This document shows, one piece after another, positions 1 to 14,287 of a DNA stretch of 64,000 nucleotides (positions are counted from its first letter, which is position 1; each line of letters begins with the position of its first letter). The notes under the pieces were generated by a model that worked only from the letters and a program-made list of their open reading frames with translations, had not been told where the DNA came from and searched no databases. The DNA comes from Pantoea sp. BAV 3049 (lineage in GTDB: Bacteria > Pseudomonadota > Gammaproteobacteria > Enterobacterales > Enterobacteriaceae): contig NZ_WHOY01000031.1 in the NCBI RefSeq assembly GCF_009765445.1, forward strand, positions 386,762 through 450,761, read 5' to 3'. The position numbers were made by a program, and so were the translations under genes.

Positions 1-650
<650 letters not shown>

Positions 651-663
651 TTAAAACTGTAGC

Positions 664-2808
<2,145 letters not shown>

Positions 2809-2871
2809 TTAGTAAAGCCCAGCGAGTGGTCGACTTAGACGCCCGCTGGGTTAATAACAACTACGAAGCTG

Positions 2872-3357
<486 letters not shown>

Positions 3358-3438
3358 TTAATTCAGGATTGTCCAAAACTCTACGAGTTTATTATGACAT
3401 TTAAGATAAAACGTTTGGCCTTACTTAACGGAGAACCA

Positions 3439-3916
<478 letters not shown>

Positions 3917-3937
3917 GAAATAACCAGGATATCGTCT

Positions 3938-4225
3938 CTACCAGGTCATTTGTTGCGAATTTTTTACCGTCAGCGCGACGAAGTGATTATAGCCTACTGT
4001 CGCCACATTGATTGAAATATGAGCAGAAAGCCCGCGGGCAATAACATCCTCCTGCAGCACGTACAGAGAGATGGGGGCGTTGAGCAGAGATTCAAGAGCC
4101 TGACTACCCTGCAGCGCAGCCAGCACGCCGTCCTGCATCAGCAAAACGTCGTCCCCTTCTGCCAGCAGACGCAGCAGCGCAGCGAAATCGCATTTAAAGG
4201 GGGAGTTAATCAGGGTATGCAGCAT
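3938..4225 (-). CDS. tusB: Sulfurtransferase complex subunit TusB
   Basis: TusB is part of the TusBCD hexamer that passes sulfur from TusA to TusE for 2-thiolation of the wobble uridine of some tRNAs by MnmA. The product is 95 residues starting [10 protein letters not shown]. The frame is open further upstream into tusC, but the ATG at 4225 matches the TusB N-terminus and lies 7 bp after the tusC stop. It is the last gene of yheO-tusDCB. Confidence 0.93.
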   Translation of the reverse strand: MLHTLINSPFKCDFAALLRLLAEGDDVLLMQDGVLAALQGSQALESLLNAPISLYVLQEDVIARGLSAHISINVATVGYNHFVALTVKNSQQMTW

Positions 4226-4232
4226 AATATCC

Positions 4233-4592
4233 TCAGAACGTGATGACCCGGTCGTAACTTTCAAGCTCTGCACGGAGCGCGGCAGGTTCCAGCACTGCAA
4301 CTGGCAGCACTTTCTGCCCATCGGCAGCCAGCCCACGTTCAGCCAGCGACGCAGCGCAGACGTACAGCTTGTCGATATCGTAAAGAGGCAGCACGCCATA
4401 GGTGGCGGCATAATCGCGCACCAGTATCTGCTCAGGCTGTTGATCGGGAGTCAGTTGCAAGACGCCATCGCTGATAAAAAACAGCGCAATCTCTTCGCTC
4501 AAGGCGGAAATGGCCAGCACGGCATCCAGCCCTTCCCTGCCGGCACTGCTGCCATGAGGAGACTGGGTAAAAACAATGGCGACACGATTCAT
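4233..4592 (-). CDS. tusC: Sulfurtransferase complex subunit TusC
   Basis: TusC is the structural partner in the TusBCD sulfur relay. The 119-residue product starts [20 protein letters not shown], typical of the DsrF-like family and of normal length. Its start codon overlaps the tusD stop (tusD ends at 4592), so the two are translationally coupled. Confidence 0.95.
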   Translation of the reverse strand: MNRVAIVFTQSPHGSSAGREGLDAVLAISALSEEIALFFISDGVLQLTPDQQPEQILVRDYAATYGVLPLYDIDKLYVCAASLAERGLAADGQKVLPVAVLEPAALRAELESYDRVITF

Positions 4593-4978
4593 CAGAACTG
4601 CACCATCCTTTCACAGCTAAGTGCTGCTTCAGCCAGTGCTCCAAGACCAGAGAGCTGGAAACCCTGCGCAAGATTTGCTGCGGGCAGGCCGAGGTTCTTC
4701 GCTTCCTGCTCGTCCGTCACCCCACGGCGTAAAGCTGCCGCCACACAGATATTCAGCGCCACGCCCTGTTCCCGATGAAGCTGCTGCCAGCCACGAGTAA
4801 GATCAAACTCATCGCTGGCGGGAGAGCTCAGCGCACTGGCGTTAAGCACCCCTTCGCGATAAAAAAACACGCTTTCCAGAGTATGCCCCTGCGTCAGTAA
4901 GGCCTGTGCAAACAGCCAGGCGCTGCTGGCCTGCTGAGTTCCGTATGCCGGTCCGGTGACCAGCAAGGTGTAACGCAT
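4592..4978 (-). CDS. tusD: Sulfurtransferase TusD, persulfide-carrying subunit
   Basis: TusD is the catalytic subunit of TusBCD; its active cysteine takes persulfide sulfur from TusA. The 128-residue product has Cys78 in the segment [12 protein letters not shown], the position of the active cysteine in E. coli TusD. Its ATG overlaps the yheO stop codon by one base (TGATG on the minus strand), so it is coupled to yheO. Confidence 0.95.
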   Translation of the reverse strand: MRYTLLVTGPAYGTQQASSAWLFAQALLTQGHTLESVFFYREGVLNASALSSPASDEFDLTRGWQQLHREQGVALNICVAAALRRGVTDEQEAKNLGLPAANLAQGFQLSGLGALAEAALSCERMVQF

Positions 4979-5700
4979 CAGCGATCCTGCCCCTGGAAAT
5001 CTCCACTTTTAAACTGGCGGATATAGAGATAAACCGTGTGCTTGGAGATATTCAGGCGATCGGCCACCTGGTTGATGGCATCCTTGATATCAAAGATCCC
5101 TTTCTCATACAGGTTGAGCACAATCTGCCGATTCTTGGCGTTGTTGGAGACGTTGCGGTCGCCGCTGACTTCCTCAATGGTGAACTCCAGCGTCTGCATG
5201 ACCAGGTCTTCCACTGACGAAGCAAAGTTAACCGAAGAGGCAACTTCCTGCGTTTCCGGCGGCATAAAAGTCGCCATAATTTGCGAAAACGGCACATCGA
5301 GGTTCATGTTGATACACAACAGGCCAATCACCCGATGATTGCCGTTGCGGATAGCGATGGTCACCGACTTCATCAGCACACCGCTTTTGGCGCGGGTGAA
5401 GTAGGCTTTGGAGACATTGCTGTCCGCCCCGTTCATATCATGCAGCATGCGCAGAGCGAGATCGGTAATAGGTGAACCGATTTTACGGCCGGTATGTTCG
5501 CCGTTAGCAATACGCACGGCGGAACACTTCAGATCTTCCAGAGAATGAAGAACGATTTCGCAATGGGAGCCAATCAGCATCGCCAGGCCATCCACCACCG
5601 CTTCATAGGATTTCAGGATTTCGAAGTCGGTTTGCCCGAAGGGGTGCTGTTCCAGGAGTTCCAGATCGGCCACATCACCGGTAAAAATTGAACCAGACAT
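4978..5700 (-). CDS. yheO: YheO-family transcriptional regulator (PAS-like + HTH)
   Basis: This 240-residue protein matches the YheO family. An N-terminal PAS-like sensor domain of about 120 residues ([20 protein letters not shown] near residues 29-48) is followed by a C-terminal helix-turn-helix ([20 protein letters not shown], about residues 204-223). Its ligand and targets are not known to me. It is the first gene of the yheO-tusDCB unit, so it may regulate sulfur relay genes, but that is inference from position. Confidence 0.9.
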   Translation of the reverse strand: MSGSIFTGDVADLELLEQHPFGQTDFEILKSYEAVVDGLAMLIGSHCEIVLHSLEDLKCSAVRIANGEHTGRKIGSPITDLALRMLHDMNGADSNVSKAYFTRAKSGVLMKSVTIAIRNGNHRVIGLLCINMNLDVPFSQIMATFMPPETQEVASSVNFASSVEDLVMQTLEFTIEEVSGDRNVSNNAKNRQIVLNLYEKGIFDIKDAINQVADRLNISKHTVYLYIRQFKSGDFQGQDR

Positions 5701-5901
5701 TAAGACACCACCCTTGAAAAGAGCCTGTCACACGGCGCCAGGGCAGACTCGTTCTGAAGAAAATGCGCGGTGGCTAGTTTAGCAAAAATCTGAAACGCCT
5801 GTCCTGACCTTTGTTATGAATTGCAGGGTACAGCAAAAAAAGCGGAGAGTATTGAGAGGCAGATAAGAACACCGCCACAACAAGTGTGGCGGTGGAGAGA
5901 C

Positions 5902-6750
5902 TTATTCAGATTTGGTCGCTGGCGCTTCAGCTGGAGCCGGAGCTGACGGGGCAGCTTCAGCTTTCGCTGCTGGTTTGATATCGAGCAGTTCAACATCAAA
6001 GACCAGTGTGGAGTTAGCCGGAATACCCGGAACGCCATTTTTGCCGTAAGCCAGCGCTGGTGGGATGACCAGCTTGATTTTACCGCCTTTCTTCACGTGC
6101 TTCAGACCTTCGGTCCATCCCGGGATCACGCCGTCAAGGCGGAAGGACAGTGGCTCGCCACGGGTGTAAGAGTTATCGAACTCGGTACCGTCAATCAGCG
6201 TGCCTTTGTAGTTCACTACCACGGTGTCGCTGTCTGTTGGTGCACTACCAGTCCCTTCTTTCTCAACCTGATAAAGCAGGCCGGATTCAGTTTTCTTCAC
6301 GCCTTTTTCTTTGGCGAATTTAGCCGCGAAAGCTTCACCTTTTTCGGTGTTCTCTTTCGAGTCTTTTTCCATCTTCGCCTGAGCTGCGCCTTTCACGCGA
6401 CCCTCGAAGGACTGCAGAGTCTGTTCGATTTCCTGGTCAGAGAGTTTGCTCTTGCCAGCGAACGCATCCTGCACGCCTGAGATCAGCTGCTGTTTGTCCA
6501 GCTTGATGCCCAGTTTTTCCTGTTCTTTCAGGGAGTTCTCCATGTAGCGACCCAGAGAAGCGCCCAGCGCGTAGGCGGACTGTTCGTCCTCAGTTTTGAA
6601 CGCGGCATTCTTCGGAGCCTGTTCGGCTGGAGCGGCTGCTGGTGCTGCTGGTGCTGCTGCCGGTGCGGTCTCGGCAGCCATCACCAGAGGTGCATTCAGG
6701 GCAACGGCCATGGTGGTGGCTAACAGTGTGACTTTAAACAGTGATTTCAT
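5902..6750 (-). CDS. fkpA: Periplasmic FKBP-type peptidyl-prolyl isomerase FkpA
   Basis: FkpA is a periplasmic prolyl isomerase and chaperone for exported and outer-membrane proteins. The ATG at 6750 gives a 282-residue product starting MKSLFKVTLLATTMAVAL. This is a clear Sec signal peptide, cleaved near VMAAE. The preceding GGAG on the minus strand supports this start over an in-frame TTG 12 bp upstream. After an Ala/Pro-rich linker there is the dimerisation domain, then an FKBP domain (VVVNYKGTLIDGTEFDNSY, LRLDGVIPGW-like region). The C-terminus carries an extra Ala/Pro/Glu-rich tail, making it about 12 residues longer than E. coli FkpA. Confidence 0.96.
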   Translation of the reverse strand: MKSLFKVTLLATTMAVALNAPLVMAAETAPAAAPAAPAAAPAEQAPKNAAFKTEDEQSAYALGASLGRYMENSLKEQEKLGIKLDKQQLISGVQDAFAGKSKLSDQEIEQTLQSFEGRVKGAAQAKMEKDSKENTEKGEAFAAKFAKEKGVKKTESGLLYQVEKEGTGSAPTDSDTVVVNYKGTLIDGTEFDNSYTRGEPLSFRLDGVIPGWTEGLKHVKKGGKIKLVIPPALAYGKNGVPGIPANSTLVFDVELLDIKPAAKAEAAPSAPAPAEAPATKSE

Positions 6751-6863
6751 CCATTTCTCCAAAACCGAAGCCTCTCACCTCGGAAATCGTTTACAAACCG
6801 GGGCCTGTACTATAACTGTGCGCGAGAAAACTACACAATCTCGCAATGAAAACTAAGTTAACT

Positions 6864-6891
6864 TCCGACCGCTTGTCCACCCGAAAGTTTC
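6864..6891 (-). promoter_or_regulatory. Possible sigma-E promoter upstream of fkpA
   Basis: On the minus strand GAAACTT (6885-6891) is followed by 16 bp and TCGGA (6864-6868). This resembles the sigma-E pattern GGAACTT-N16-TCTGA with one mismatch in each element. fkpA is a known sigma-E regulon gene in E. coli. The motif lies about 115 bp upstream of the fkpA start. Confidence 0.4.
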
Positions 6892-7036
6892 ACCACTGAA
6901 ATGCAGACGCCAAACTCTTTTTTCAACTGTCCGCATGAAATTAAGGCGTATATTCCTGTTTCACTGCGGGCTTTGCCGTTAGAATCGGAGCAATCCGGCC
7001 ATTATAGCGGCTCGCGCGGTAACAAGGGGAAAGAGT

Positions 7037-7255
7037 ATGCAACAATCATTGTTTGAACAGCGAATGGAGATGCTGGAGAGCCGACTGGCCTTTCAGGAAC
7101 ACACCATCGAAGAGCTAAACCAAACGGTGATCCACCATCAATTGGAGATGGCCCGCCTGCGGGAGCAGATGCGTCTGTTGACCGATAAGCTGAAATCTGC
7201 GGCCCCGTCTATGATTGCTTCACAATCGGAAGAGACACCGCCTCCGCATTATTAA
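7037..7255 (+). CDS. slyX: SlyX family small coiled-coil protein
   Basis: This 72-residue protein starts [20 protein letters not shown]. Heptad-like repeats up to about residue 54 predict a coiled coil, and the C-terminus TPPPHY is the typical SlyX ending. Its function is unknown. It is transcribed divergently from fkpA and convergently with slyD, with a shared terminator between. It has a GGGGAAAG ribosome site just upstream. Confidence 0.93.
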   Translation: MQQSLFEQRMEMLESRLAFQEHTIEELNQTVIHHQLEMARLREQMRLLTDKLKSAAPSMIASQSEETPPPHY

Positions 7256-7272
7256 AACTGCTGCAGGCAAAT

Positions 7273-7304
7273 AAAAAAGGCCACCATCACTGGTGGCCTT
7301 TTTT
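7273..7304. terminator. Bidirectional intrinsic terminator between slyX and slyD
   Basis: An 8-bp perfect stem (GGCCACCA at 7279-7286, TGGTGGCC at 7291-7298) with loop TCAC is flanked by A6 on the left and T6 on the right. It can therefore terminate slyX on the plus strand and slyD on the minus strand. Confidence 0.92.
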
Positions 7305-7317
7305 GATCCTGCGGAGA

Positions 7318-7866
7318 TTAATGGCTGCAGCCACATCCGCCGGTACCGCAACCACCTTTACCGTGGTCGTGATCATGATCGTGGTCATGGTGATCATCGT
7401 GCTCACCGTGAACGTGACCGTGAGCCAGTTCTTCCGGAGTCGCTTCACGGATCGCCACAACTTCAACATTGAAGTTCAGGTTCTGACCCGCCAGCATGTG
7501 GTTACCGTCAACCACCACGTGGTCGTCTTCGACTTCGGTGATTTCAACCGGAACCGGACCCTGATCGGTTTCTGCCAGGAAGCGCATGCCTACCTGCAGT
7601 TCGTCAACGCCCATGAATACGTCTTTCGGTACACGCTGCACCAGATTGTCATCGTACTGACCATAAGCGTCGTTGGCGGTGATGTTCACTTCGAACTTGT
7701 CACCCGCTTCATGGTCTTCCAGTGCTTTTTCCAGACCGGCAATCAGGGAACCATGACCGTGCAGATAGTCCAACGGTGCGCTCACCGGAGACTCATCAAC
7801 CAACACACCGTCTTCTGTACGTACCTGGTATGCCAGGCTGACCACCAGGTCTTTTGCTACTTTCAT
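7318..7866 (-). CDS. slyD: FKBP-type peptidyl-prolyl isomerase SlyD, metal-binding
   Basis: SlyD is a cytosolic prolyl isomerase and chaperone that also delivers nickel to hydrogenase maturation factors. The 182-residue product has the FKBP domain with the insert-in-flap chaperone domain (about residues 1-145). The C-terminal tail is very rich in His, Asp and Cys (HGHVHGEHDDHHDHDHDHDH then GCGTGGCGCSH), the metal-binding region. The tail is a little shorter than in E. coli (196 residues). Confidence 0.97.
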   Translation of the reverse strand: MKVAKDLVVSLAYQVRTEDGVLVDESPVSAPLDYLHGHGSLIAGLEKALEDHEAGDKFEVNITANDAYGQYDDNLVQRVPKDVFMGVDELQVGMRFLAETDQGPVPVEITEVEDDHVVVDGNHMLAGQNLNFNVEVVAIREATPEELAHGHVHGEHDDHHDHDHDHDHGKGGCGTGGCGCSH

Positions 7867-8002
7867 GATTACTCCTAACCGTTGAGAGCTTGAGCCCTTA
7901 TCTGTTGGCCTTTTGCCAACGTGAATGGCTCTAAATTGCGTCGAGTGTACTGAATTTCAACGCCGCTGTACGGTACAGCTTAAAAAAAGCTGAGCCATAA
8001 CG

Positions 8003-8197
8003 CTACTCAGGATGAAAAATTCCGATCACTTGCTCGTTGGTCCGAACCCGATCGCGAACCTGTTTATCCGCCTCTCTCATCTGGTGGCCACACTTAACAC
8101 ATTCAACCACATCAATATTATTTTCTTTCCACAGCGCCAGCGTATCTTGTGCCTGACAGCTGGGGCAGGTCGCACCGGCAATAAATCTTTTACGCAT
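8003..8197 (-). CDS. yheV: YheV zinc-ribbon protein
   Basis: This 64-residue protein carries two CxxC pairs (Cys11/Cys14 and Cys33/Cys36), the pattern of a small zinc ribbon. The N-terminus MRKRFIAGATCPSCQAQDTL is typical of YheV. It starts 8 bp after the kefB stop, so it is the last gene of kefG-kefB-yheV. Its function is unknown. Confidence 0.92.
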   Translation of the reverse strand: MRKRFIAGATCPSCQAQDTLALWKENNIDVVECVKCGHQMREADKQVRDRVRTNEQVIGIFHPE

Positions 8198-8205
8198 ATC
8201 TGTTC

Positions 8206-10011
8206 CTATTCAAATTCATCCCAGCCGTCGAACTGGCGCTTCTCATGCTGCATCTCAGCCTGAAAAATGTCTTCCAGCTCGCGGCGGGCTTCTTTCACTC
8301 GCGAAATTTGCTGACTGTCAGAATGGTTCGGCATCAGCTCGCGCAGCATGCGCATATCCAGGCGTCGGAAATGCTGCTGCGCCCGGAAGGCCTGGTGGGG
8401 ATGCATCCCCAGCGTCATCAGCGCCTTGCGGCCCAGCTCCAGCGCACTGGAGAATGTTTCACGCGAGAACTGCGATACGCCTGCCTGAATCAGCTCGTGC
8501 GCTTCCACGCGGCCCCTCGCCCGTGCCAGAATCTGCAAGTGCGGGAAATGATGCTGGCAGAGGTGCACAATCTCCATCGCATCTTCCGGGGCGTTGCAAG
8601 TTATCACTATCGACTGTGCCGTTTCGGCACCGGCGGCCCGTAATAATTCCAGCTCGGTGGCATCACCATAGTATACTTTGTATCCATACTTTCGCATCAG
8701 GCTTACCGCACTGATGTCCCGCTCCAGCACCGTAATACGCTTTTCGTTTGCCATCAGCAAACGCGCCACCACCTGACCAAAACGGCCAAAACCGACCACG
8801 ATAACTTCAGGTTTGTCATCCTCAACAAACGGCTTTTCTTCGTTGTCGTCGCCATCGTTAAAGCGCCTTTCCAGAATTTTATCAACGCCCTGCATCAGCA
8901 ACGGTGTGGTCATCATCGACAGCGTCACCGTCACCAGCAGCAGGGGCATCTGATCGCCGCTAAACAGCTTCGCCGTAGAAGCCGCCGAGAACAGCACGAA
9001 GGCAAACTCACCGCCCTGGCTGAGCACGCCCGAAAATTGCAGCCGCTCTGAGCTGCGCAGGCCAAAAATGCGCGAAAGCAGATAGAGCACACCAGCTTTA
9101 ATGGCAACCAGCGCCACCACACCGATAAGAATTTCAGCGATATGGGTGTAAAGCACTCCCAGGTTCAGCGCCATTCCCACCGAAATAAAGAACAGTCCAA
9201 GCAGCAGCCCTTTAAACGGATCGATGGCGATTTCCAGTTCGTGGCGATACTCACTTTCCGCCAGCAGAATACCGGCAATAAACGTCCCCAATGCCATTGA
9301 AAGCCCCAGCGCATCCATAAACAACGCTGAGCCAAGCACCAGCAGCAGTGCCGCGGCGGTAAAGACTTCACGCACGCCGGAAGCCGCGATAAAGCGAAAA
9401 ATGGGTCTGAGCAGGTAGCGCCCGCCGATCAGCATCCCGGCGAAGGCCAGCACCTTCATCCCCACTTTGATCCAGTCAGTATGACCGCTGTCACCACCAG
9501 CCAGCAGCGGAACCAGCGCCAGTGCCGGGATCACTGCCAGATCCTGGAACAGCAGCACCGAGAAGCCAAGCTGCCCGGCCTCATTGCGGTTCATGCCCTT
9601 ATCGCGCATCAGCTGCAGTGCCATGGCGGTAGAGGACATCGCCAGGCCAATCCCTCCAATGGCAGCGGCCTGCCACGAAAAGTCCGTCAGCAGTAACAAC
9701 CCGCCGAGGATCGCCGCGCTGAGAATGACCTGAGCCGCGCCGACCCCGAAAATGGAACGGCGCAATTCCCAAAGTTTTGAAGGCTTCAGCTCCAGCCCGA
9801 TGATAAACATCAGGAACACCACACCAAGCTCAGAGAAGTGCAGGATTTCGTCAACGTCGCTGATAAAACCCAGTCCCCACGGCCCGATAGCGATACCGGC
9901 CAGCAGGTAACCCAGCACGGCACCGATACCCAGTCGTGCCGCAATCGGCACCGCAATCACCGCAGCGAAAAGATAGACGACGCCAGCCGTCAGCAGAGTT
10001 GGCCCTTCCAT
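8206..10011 (-). CDS. kefB: Glutathione-gated K+/H+ antiporter KefB
   Basis: KefB is an inner-membrane K+ efflux system held shut by glutathione and opened by glutathione adducts, acidifying the cytoplasm to protect against electrophiles. The 601-residue product has an N-terminal CPA2-type membrane domain (about residues 1-380, many hydrophobic segments) and a C-terminal RCK/KTN domain that begins at about residue 400 with the Rossmann motif [15 protein letters not shown]. The length equals E. coli KefB. Its ATG directly follows the kefG stop codon. Confidence 0.97.
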   Translation of the reverse strand: MEGPTLLTAGVVYLFAAVIAVPIAARLGIGAVLGYLLAGIAIGPWGLGFISDVDEILHFSELGVVFLMFIIGLELKPSKLWELRRSIFGVGAAQVILSAAILGGLLLLTDFSWQAAAIGGIGLAMSSTAMALQLMRDKGMNRNEAGQLGFSVLLFQDLAVIPALALVPLLAGGDSGHTDWIKVGMKVLAFAGMLIGGRYLLRPIFRFIAASGVREVFTAAALLLVLGSALFMDALGLSMALGTFIAGILLAESEYRHELEIAIDPFKGLLLGLFFISVGMALNLGVLYTHIAEILIGVVALVAIKAGVLYLLSRIFGLRSSERLQFSGVLSQGGEFAFVLFSAASTAKLFSGDQMPLLLVTVTLSMMTTPLLMQGVDKILERRFNDGDDNEEKPFVEDDKPEVIVVGFGRFGQVVARLLMANEKRITVLERDISAVSLMRKYGYKVYYGDATELELLRAAGAETAQSIVITCNAPEDAMEIVHLCQHHFPHLQILARARGRVEAHELIQAGVSQFSRETFSSALELGRKALMTLGMHPHQAFRAQQHFRRLDMRMLRELMPNHSDSQQISRVKEARRELEDIFQAEMQHEKRQFDGWDEFE

Positions 10012-10566
10012 TCAGACACCTCCATAGGGCAACGGGGAAGCCAGCCAGTCAGCATAGGCCCGGGCAAAGTTTTTCATCACCTCTGGAGTCTGACGCCGTG
10101 CCCAATAGATAATCATCGGCGTCAGCCAGTGCATCCGGCACATCTGGGCGGTCAGTTCAAAGGGGCGCATAATTTCTGACATTGGATAACGGTTCAGCCC
10201 CTCCTGATGATAGGCCGCTTCTGGTTCTCCGGTGGTGATCACGCTTCGCCAGTATTTACCTTCCAGCACGTTGCCACCGGGTCCGCTGGAAAAGCCACGG
10301 GACAGCACGCGGTCCAGCCACTCTTTCAGCAATGCCGGGCAGCTGTAGGTGTATAACGGGTGCTGAAAAACGATGATGTCATGCTCACGCAGCAACTGCT
10401 GTTCGTGATGAATATCAATGAAAAAGTCAGGATAATGCGCGTACAGATCGTGCACGGTCACATTGGGCAGATCTTTCGCCGGCTGCAGCAAAACCCGATT
10501 GGCAATCGAATCTTGCGACTCCGGGTGGGCGTAAAGCAGCAAAACTTTGGGCGGCTGCGACATCAT
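10012..10566 (-). CDS. kefG: KefB ancillary NAD(P)H oxidoreductase-like subunit KefG
   Basis: KefG is a flavodoxin-fold, quinone-reductase-like protein needed for full KefB activity. The ATG at 10566 gives 184 residues starting [20 protein letters not shown], the family length and N-terminus; a second ATG follows immediately at 10563. GGAGGGGA lies just upstream. An in-frame upstream start (10587) is less likely. The stop codon abuts kefB, so the two are cotranscribed. Confidence 0.95.
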   Translation of the reverse strand: MMSQPPKVLLLYAHPESQDSIANRVLLQPAKDLPNVTVHDLYAHYPDFFIDIHHEQQLLREHDIIVFQHPLYTYSCPALLKEWLDRVLSRGFSSGPGGNVLEGKYWRSVITTGEPEAAYHQEGLNRYPMSEIMRPFELTAQMCRMHWLTPMIIYWARRQTPEVMKNFARAYADWLASPLPYGGV

Positions 10567-10688
10567 TCCCCTCCAAATCGTCGTCATAGCGGGGAAATTC
10601 CGCTACCATGCTCGACGCAACGGAATTGTGAATTCCGAAAAGCAATTATGATGATTTAATTTAACATATTCTGACTATTACGGCGCTT

Positions 10689-12590
10689 ATGATTGTCTTC
10701 TCCTCGTTACAAATTCGACGCGGTGTCCGCGTACTGCTGGATAACGCCACCGCCACCATTAACCCCGGGCAGAAAGTCGGCCTGGTGGGGAAAAATGGCT
10801 GCGGCAAATCCACGCTGTTGTCGCTGCTTAAGAACGAGATAAGCGCCGATGGTGGCAGCGTTAACTATCCCGGAAACTGGTCGCTGGCCTGGGTCAACCA
10901 GGAGACGCCTGCGCTCTCTGTCCCTGCCATTGAGTATGTTATCGATGGCGACCGCGAATTCCGCCAGCTCGAAGCGGGATTAGCCCACGCCAACGAGGTT
11001 AATGACGGCCACGCCATCGCCACGCTGCACGGCAAGCTCGATGCCATTCAGGCATGGACAATACAGTCACGCGCGGCCAGCCTGCTTAACGGTTTGGGCT
11101 TTTCTCAGGAACAGCTGCAGCGCCCGGTGAGCGACTTCTCGGGGGGCTGGCGTATGCGCCTCAACCTCGCGCAGGCGCTGATTTGCCGCTCGGACCTGCT
11201 GCTGCTCGATGAACCGACTAACCACCTCGACCTGGATGCGGTGATCTGGCTGGAGCGCTGGCTGAAAAGCTATCAGGGCACGCTGATCCTGATTTCCCAT
11301 GACCGCGACTTCCTCGATCCAGTGGTGGACAAGATCCTGCATATTGAGCAGCAGGCGATGTTTGAATACACCGGTAACTACAGTTCGTTCGAAATTCAGC
11401 GCGCGACCAAACTGTCGCAGCAGCAGTCAATGTTTGAAAACCAGCAGCAGAAAGTGGCGCACCTGCAAAGTTTTATCGACCGCTTTAAGGCCAAAGCCAG
11501 CAAAGCCAGGCAGGCGCAAAGCCGTATCAAAATGCTGGAGCGCATGGAGCTGATTGCTCCCGCGCATGTCGACAACCCGTTTACTTTCAGCTTCCGGGAA
11601 CCAGAAAGCCTGCCGAACCCACTGCTGAATATGGAAAAAGTCAGCGCAGGCTATTCAGATCGCATCATCCTGAATTCGATCAAGCTCAACCTGGTCCCCG
11701 GCTCGCGAATTGGTTTGCTGGGCCGTAATGGCGCCGGAAAATCCACGTTGATCAAGCTGCTGGCCGGTGAGCTGGCTCCGCTGAAGGGCGATATCGGCCT
11801 GGCGAAGGGCATTAAGCTGGGTTACTTCGCCCAGCATCAGCTGGAATTCTTACGGGCAGATGAATCTCCCCTGCAGCATCTGGTCCGCCTGGCCCCAAAA
11901 GTGCTGGAGCAGCAGCTGCGCGACTACCTGGGCGGTTTTGGCTTCCAGGGCGATAAGGTCACCGAAAATACAGAGCGCTTCTCCGGCGGTGAAAAAGCGC
12001 GTCTGGTACTGGCGCTGATCGTCTGGCAGCGCCCTAACCTGCTGCTGCTTGATGAACCCACTAACCATCTCGATCTGGATATGCGCCAGGCGCTGACCGA
12101 AGCGCTGATCGGCTTCGAAGGCGCACTGGTTGTGGTCTCGCACGATCGTCATCTGCTGCGGTCCACCACCGACGATCTCTACCTGGTTCATGACGGCAAG
12201 GTGGAAGCCTTTGACGGTGATCTGGAAGACTATCAGCAGTGGCTGAGCGACCTGCAGAAGCAAATTGTCAGCAGCGCTGAGCCAAAACAGGACAACACCA
12301 ACAGCGCCCAGGCCAGAAAGGATCAGAAGCGACGCGAGGCTGAACTGCGTACCCAGACGCAGCCGCTACGCAAGCAAATTGAAAAGCTGGAAAAGCAGAT
12401 GGAAAAGCTGAACACCCAACTGACCGCAGCGGAAGAAAAACTGGCTGAATCAGCGATCTACGAGCAAAACCATAAAGCGGATCTCACCGCTGCGCTAAAG
12501 CAACAGGCAGAAGCTAAATCCGCTCTGGAAGAGTGCGAGATGGAATGGCTGGATGCCCAGGAGCAGTTAGAGGCCATGCTCAACTCGTAG
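10689..12590 (+). CDS. yheS: ABC-F family ATPase YheS
   Basis: YheS is a cytosolic ABC-F protein, a family that binds the ribosomal E site; its exact role is unsettled. The 633-residue protein has two ATPase domains. The first Walker A is GKNGCGKSTL (about residues 34-43), with signature FSGGWRMRL and Walker B LLLLDEPTNHLDLDAV. The second Walker A is GRNGAGKSTLI, with signature FSGGEKARL. A C-terminal Lys/Glu-rich coiled coil occupies about residues 540-633. It is divergent from kefG. In E. coli yheT follows directly; here the tau block intervenes. Confidence 0.96.
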   Translation: MIVFSSLQIRRGVRVLLDNATATINPGQKVGLVGKNGCGKSTLLSLLKNEISADGGSVNYPGNWSLAWVNQETPALSVPAIEYVIDGDREFRQLEAGLAHANEVNDGHAIATLHGKLDAIQAWTIQSRAASLLNGLGFSQEQLQRPVSDFSGGWRMRLNLAQALICRSDLLLLDEPTNHLDLDAVIWLERWLKSYQGTLILISHDRDFLDPVVDKILHIEQQAMFEYTGNYSSFEIQRATKLSQQQSMFENQQQKVAHLQSFIDRFKAKASKARQAQSRIKMLERMELIAPAHVDNPFTFSFREPESLPNPLLNMEKVSAGYSDRIILNSIKLNLVPGSRIGLLGRNGAGKSTLIKLLAGELAPLKGDIGLAKGIKLGYFAQHQLEFLRADESPLQHLVRLAPKVLEQQLRDYLGGFGFQGDKVTENTERFSGGEKARLVLALIVWQRPNLLLLDEPTNHLDLDMRQALTEALIGFEGALVVVSHDRHLLRSTTDDLYLVHDGKVEAFDGDLEDYQQWLSDLQKQIVSSAEPKQDNTNSAQARKDQKRREAELRTQTQPLRKQIEKLEKQMEKLNTQLTAAEEKLAESAIYEQNHKADLTAALKQQAEAKSALEECEMEWLDAQEQLEAMLNS

Positions 12591-12611
12591 CTGGCATGGC
12601 CTTGTGTTTAA

Positions 12612-13460
12612 TCAGGCCCGGTAGTAAGGCTTATCCCCAAGAATCGTCGCGCGGTGCATAATGCGCCGCGCCGGCAAATAATCCGCATTAGCATAATGCT
12701 GCGTCACACGGTTATCCCAGATTGCCAGATCGTTTTCCTGCCAGCGCCAGCGCACCTGAAACTCCGGTTTGGTGATATGGGCAAACAGGAAATTCAGCAG
12801 CGCGTCGCTCTCTTTCTGACTGAGATCCACAATTCTCGTGGTGAACCCTTCATTGACAAACAGTGCCTGTTTACCGCTGACCGGGTGAGTGCGGATCACC
12901 GGATGAAGCAGTGGTGGATTCTTTTCTACCGCCAGCTTCCAGCGCGCGTGTTCCTCTTCGCTGCCACGGTATTTAAATTCCTGAAATGATTTGGTGAAGT
13001 CATGCTCCGCCTGCAAACCGCTGAGCAGGACTTTGAACGGTTCAGACAGCGCTTCATAAGCTGCAATACCGCTGGTCCACAGCGTGTCGCCTCCGGTTTC
13101 CGGCAGCTGTTTCGCGGCGAGAATTGCGCCTGCCGGTGGCGTTTCGATAAAGGTCACATCGGTGTGCCAGTTATCATTGTCCGGCGGATTATTATCGTGG
13201 GTATCCAGCACGATAACTTCTTCCACTCCAGGGGCATGAGGATACACCGGGTGGATGTGCAGGTCGCCGAAGCGGCCAGCCAGCGCACGCTGTTGCTGAG
13301 GGGTTACCGGCTGGTCGCGGAAGAACAGCACCTGATGGCGGATCAGCGCGTGATAAAGCTGCTCAAACTGGGCGTCGCTAAGCGGGCGGCTGAGGTTAAT
13401 GTCAGAGATCTGAGCACCGATATACGGCCCCAGCGGCGTGATAGTCAGACGTTCGTTCAT
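12612..13460 (-). CDS. tauD: Taurine dioxygenase (Fe(II)/2-oxoglutarate)
   Basis: TauD hydroxylates taurine, which breaks down to sulfite and aminoacetaldehyde, giving sulfur under sulfate starvation. The 282-residue product has the facial triad His99, Asp101 (WHTDVTF) and His255 (TQHYANADY) at the same numbering as E. coli TauD. The gene overlaps tauC by 4 bp and ends the tauABCD unit. Confidence 0.97.
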   Translation of the reverse strand: MNERLTITPLGPYIGAQISDINLSRPLSDAQFEQLYHALIRHQVLFFRDQPVTPQQQRALAGRFGDLHIHPVYPHAPGVEEVIVLDTHDNNPPDNDNWHTDVTFIETPPAGAILAAKQLPETGGDTLWTSGIAAYEALSEPFKVLLSGLQAEHDFTKSFQEFKYRGSEEEHARWKLAVEKNPPLLHPVIRTHPVSGKQALFVNEGFTTRIVDLSQKESDALLNFLFAHITKPEFQVRWRWQENDLAIWDNRVTQHYANADYLPARRIMHRATILGDKPYYRA

Positions 13461-14287
13461 GAGTGTTCTCCATGCCAGGGGGTTAAGCGACGTTGCAGCG
13501 CACGCAACCCCAGTTCAAGAGTGAAAGCGATCAGAGCGATCACCGCGATGCCAGCCAGCACCACATCCGTTGCCAGGAATTCACCGGCGGACTGCACCAT
13601 AAAGCCCAGTCCGCGGGTGGCGGCAATCAGCTCGGCGGCGACCAGCGTTGACCAGCCCACGCCCAGGCCGATGCGCACCCCGGTCAGGATTTCCGGCAGC
13701 GCACCCGGCAGAACCACATACCACAGCACCTGCCAGCGGTTAGCGCCGAGTGACCTGGCTGCCCGCAGGCGAACCTGCTGGGCGCTTTTCACGCCCGCCA
13801 GTGCCGACATGGCAACCGGGGCGAAAATAGCCAGATAAATCAGTAATATTTTCGAGGTTTCGCCGATGCCATACCAGATGACCATCAGCGGCAAATAGGC
13901 CAGCGGCGGCACCGGACGATAAAGTTCGATCAGCGGATCGAGGATGCCGCGAGCCGTTTCATTCAGTCCCATCAGGATGCCAACCGGCACGCCAATCACC
14001 ACCGCAGCCAGCAGGGCAATGAGGATCCGGCTCAGGCTGGCGGCAAGATGCTGCCACAGCGTGGCATCCATAAAACCTTTCGGGCTGGCAATGGTCAGCA
14101 ACTGATGCAGCACCTGCTGCGGAGCCGGTAAAAACAGTGGCGTAATCAAATCAAGCGCGGTGACTGCCCACCAGATGGCCAGCAGCACCAGCAGCGTGGC
14201 GGCACTGAGAGTCAGCTGGCGGCTGAATGGCCAGCGGAGGTTAGGACGCCGTGACACCAGCGTTTTTTCCGATGATAACAGGCTCAT
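13457..14287 (-). CDS. tauC: Taurine ABC transporter permease TauC
   Basis: This is the inner-membrane permease of the taurine importer. The 276-residue product has about six hydrophobic segments. The cytoplasmic EAA-type loop ([21 protein letters not shown]) that contacts TauB lies near residues 180-200. The start overlaps the tauB stop by 4 bp, as expected for coupled translation. Confidence 0.95.
   Translation of the reverse strand: MSLLSSEKTLVSRRPNLRWPFSRQLTLSAATLLVLLAIWWAVTALDLITPLFLPAPQQVLHQLLTIASPKGFMDATLWQHLAASLSRILIALLAAVVIGVPVGILMGLNETARGILDPLIELYRPVPPLAYLPLMVIWYGIGETSKILLIYLAIFAPVAMSALAGVKSAQQVRLRAARSLGANRWQVLWYVVLPGALPEILTGVRIGLGVGWSTLVAAELIAATRGLGFMVQSAGEFLATDVVLAGIAVIALIAFTLELGLRALQRRLTPWHGEHS

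Noticed and set aside
7303-7878. A 191-codon plus-strand frame opposite slyD, hydrophobic and apparently membrane-like
   Set aside because: It is the antisense of slyD's His/Asp-rich codons (CAT/GAT read as ATG/ATC), which falsely looks like a Val/Ile-rich helix.
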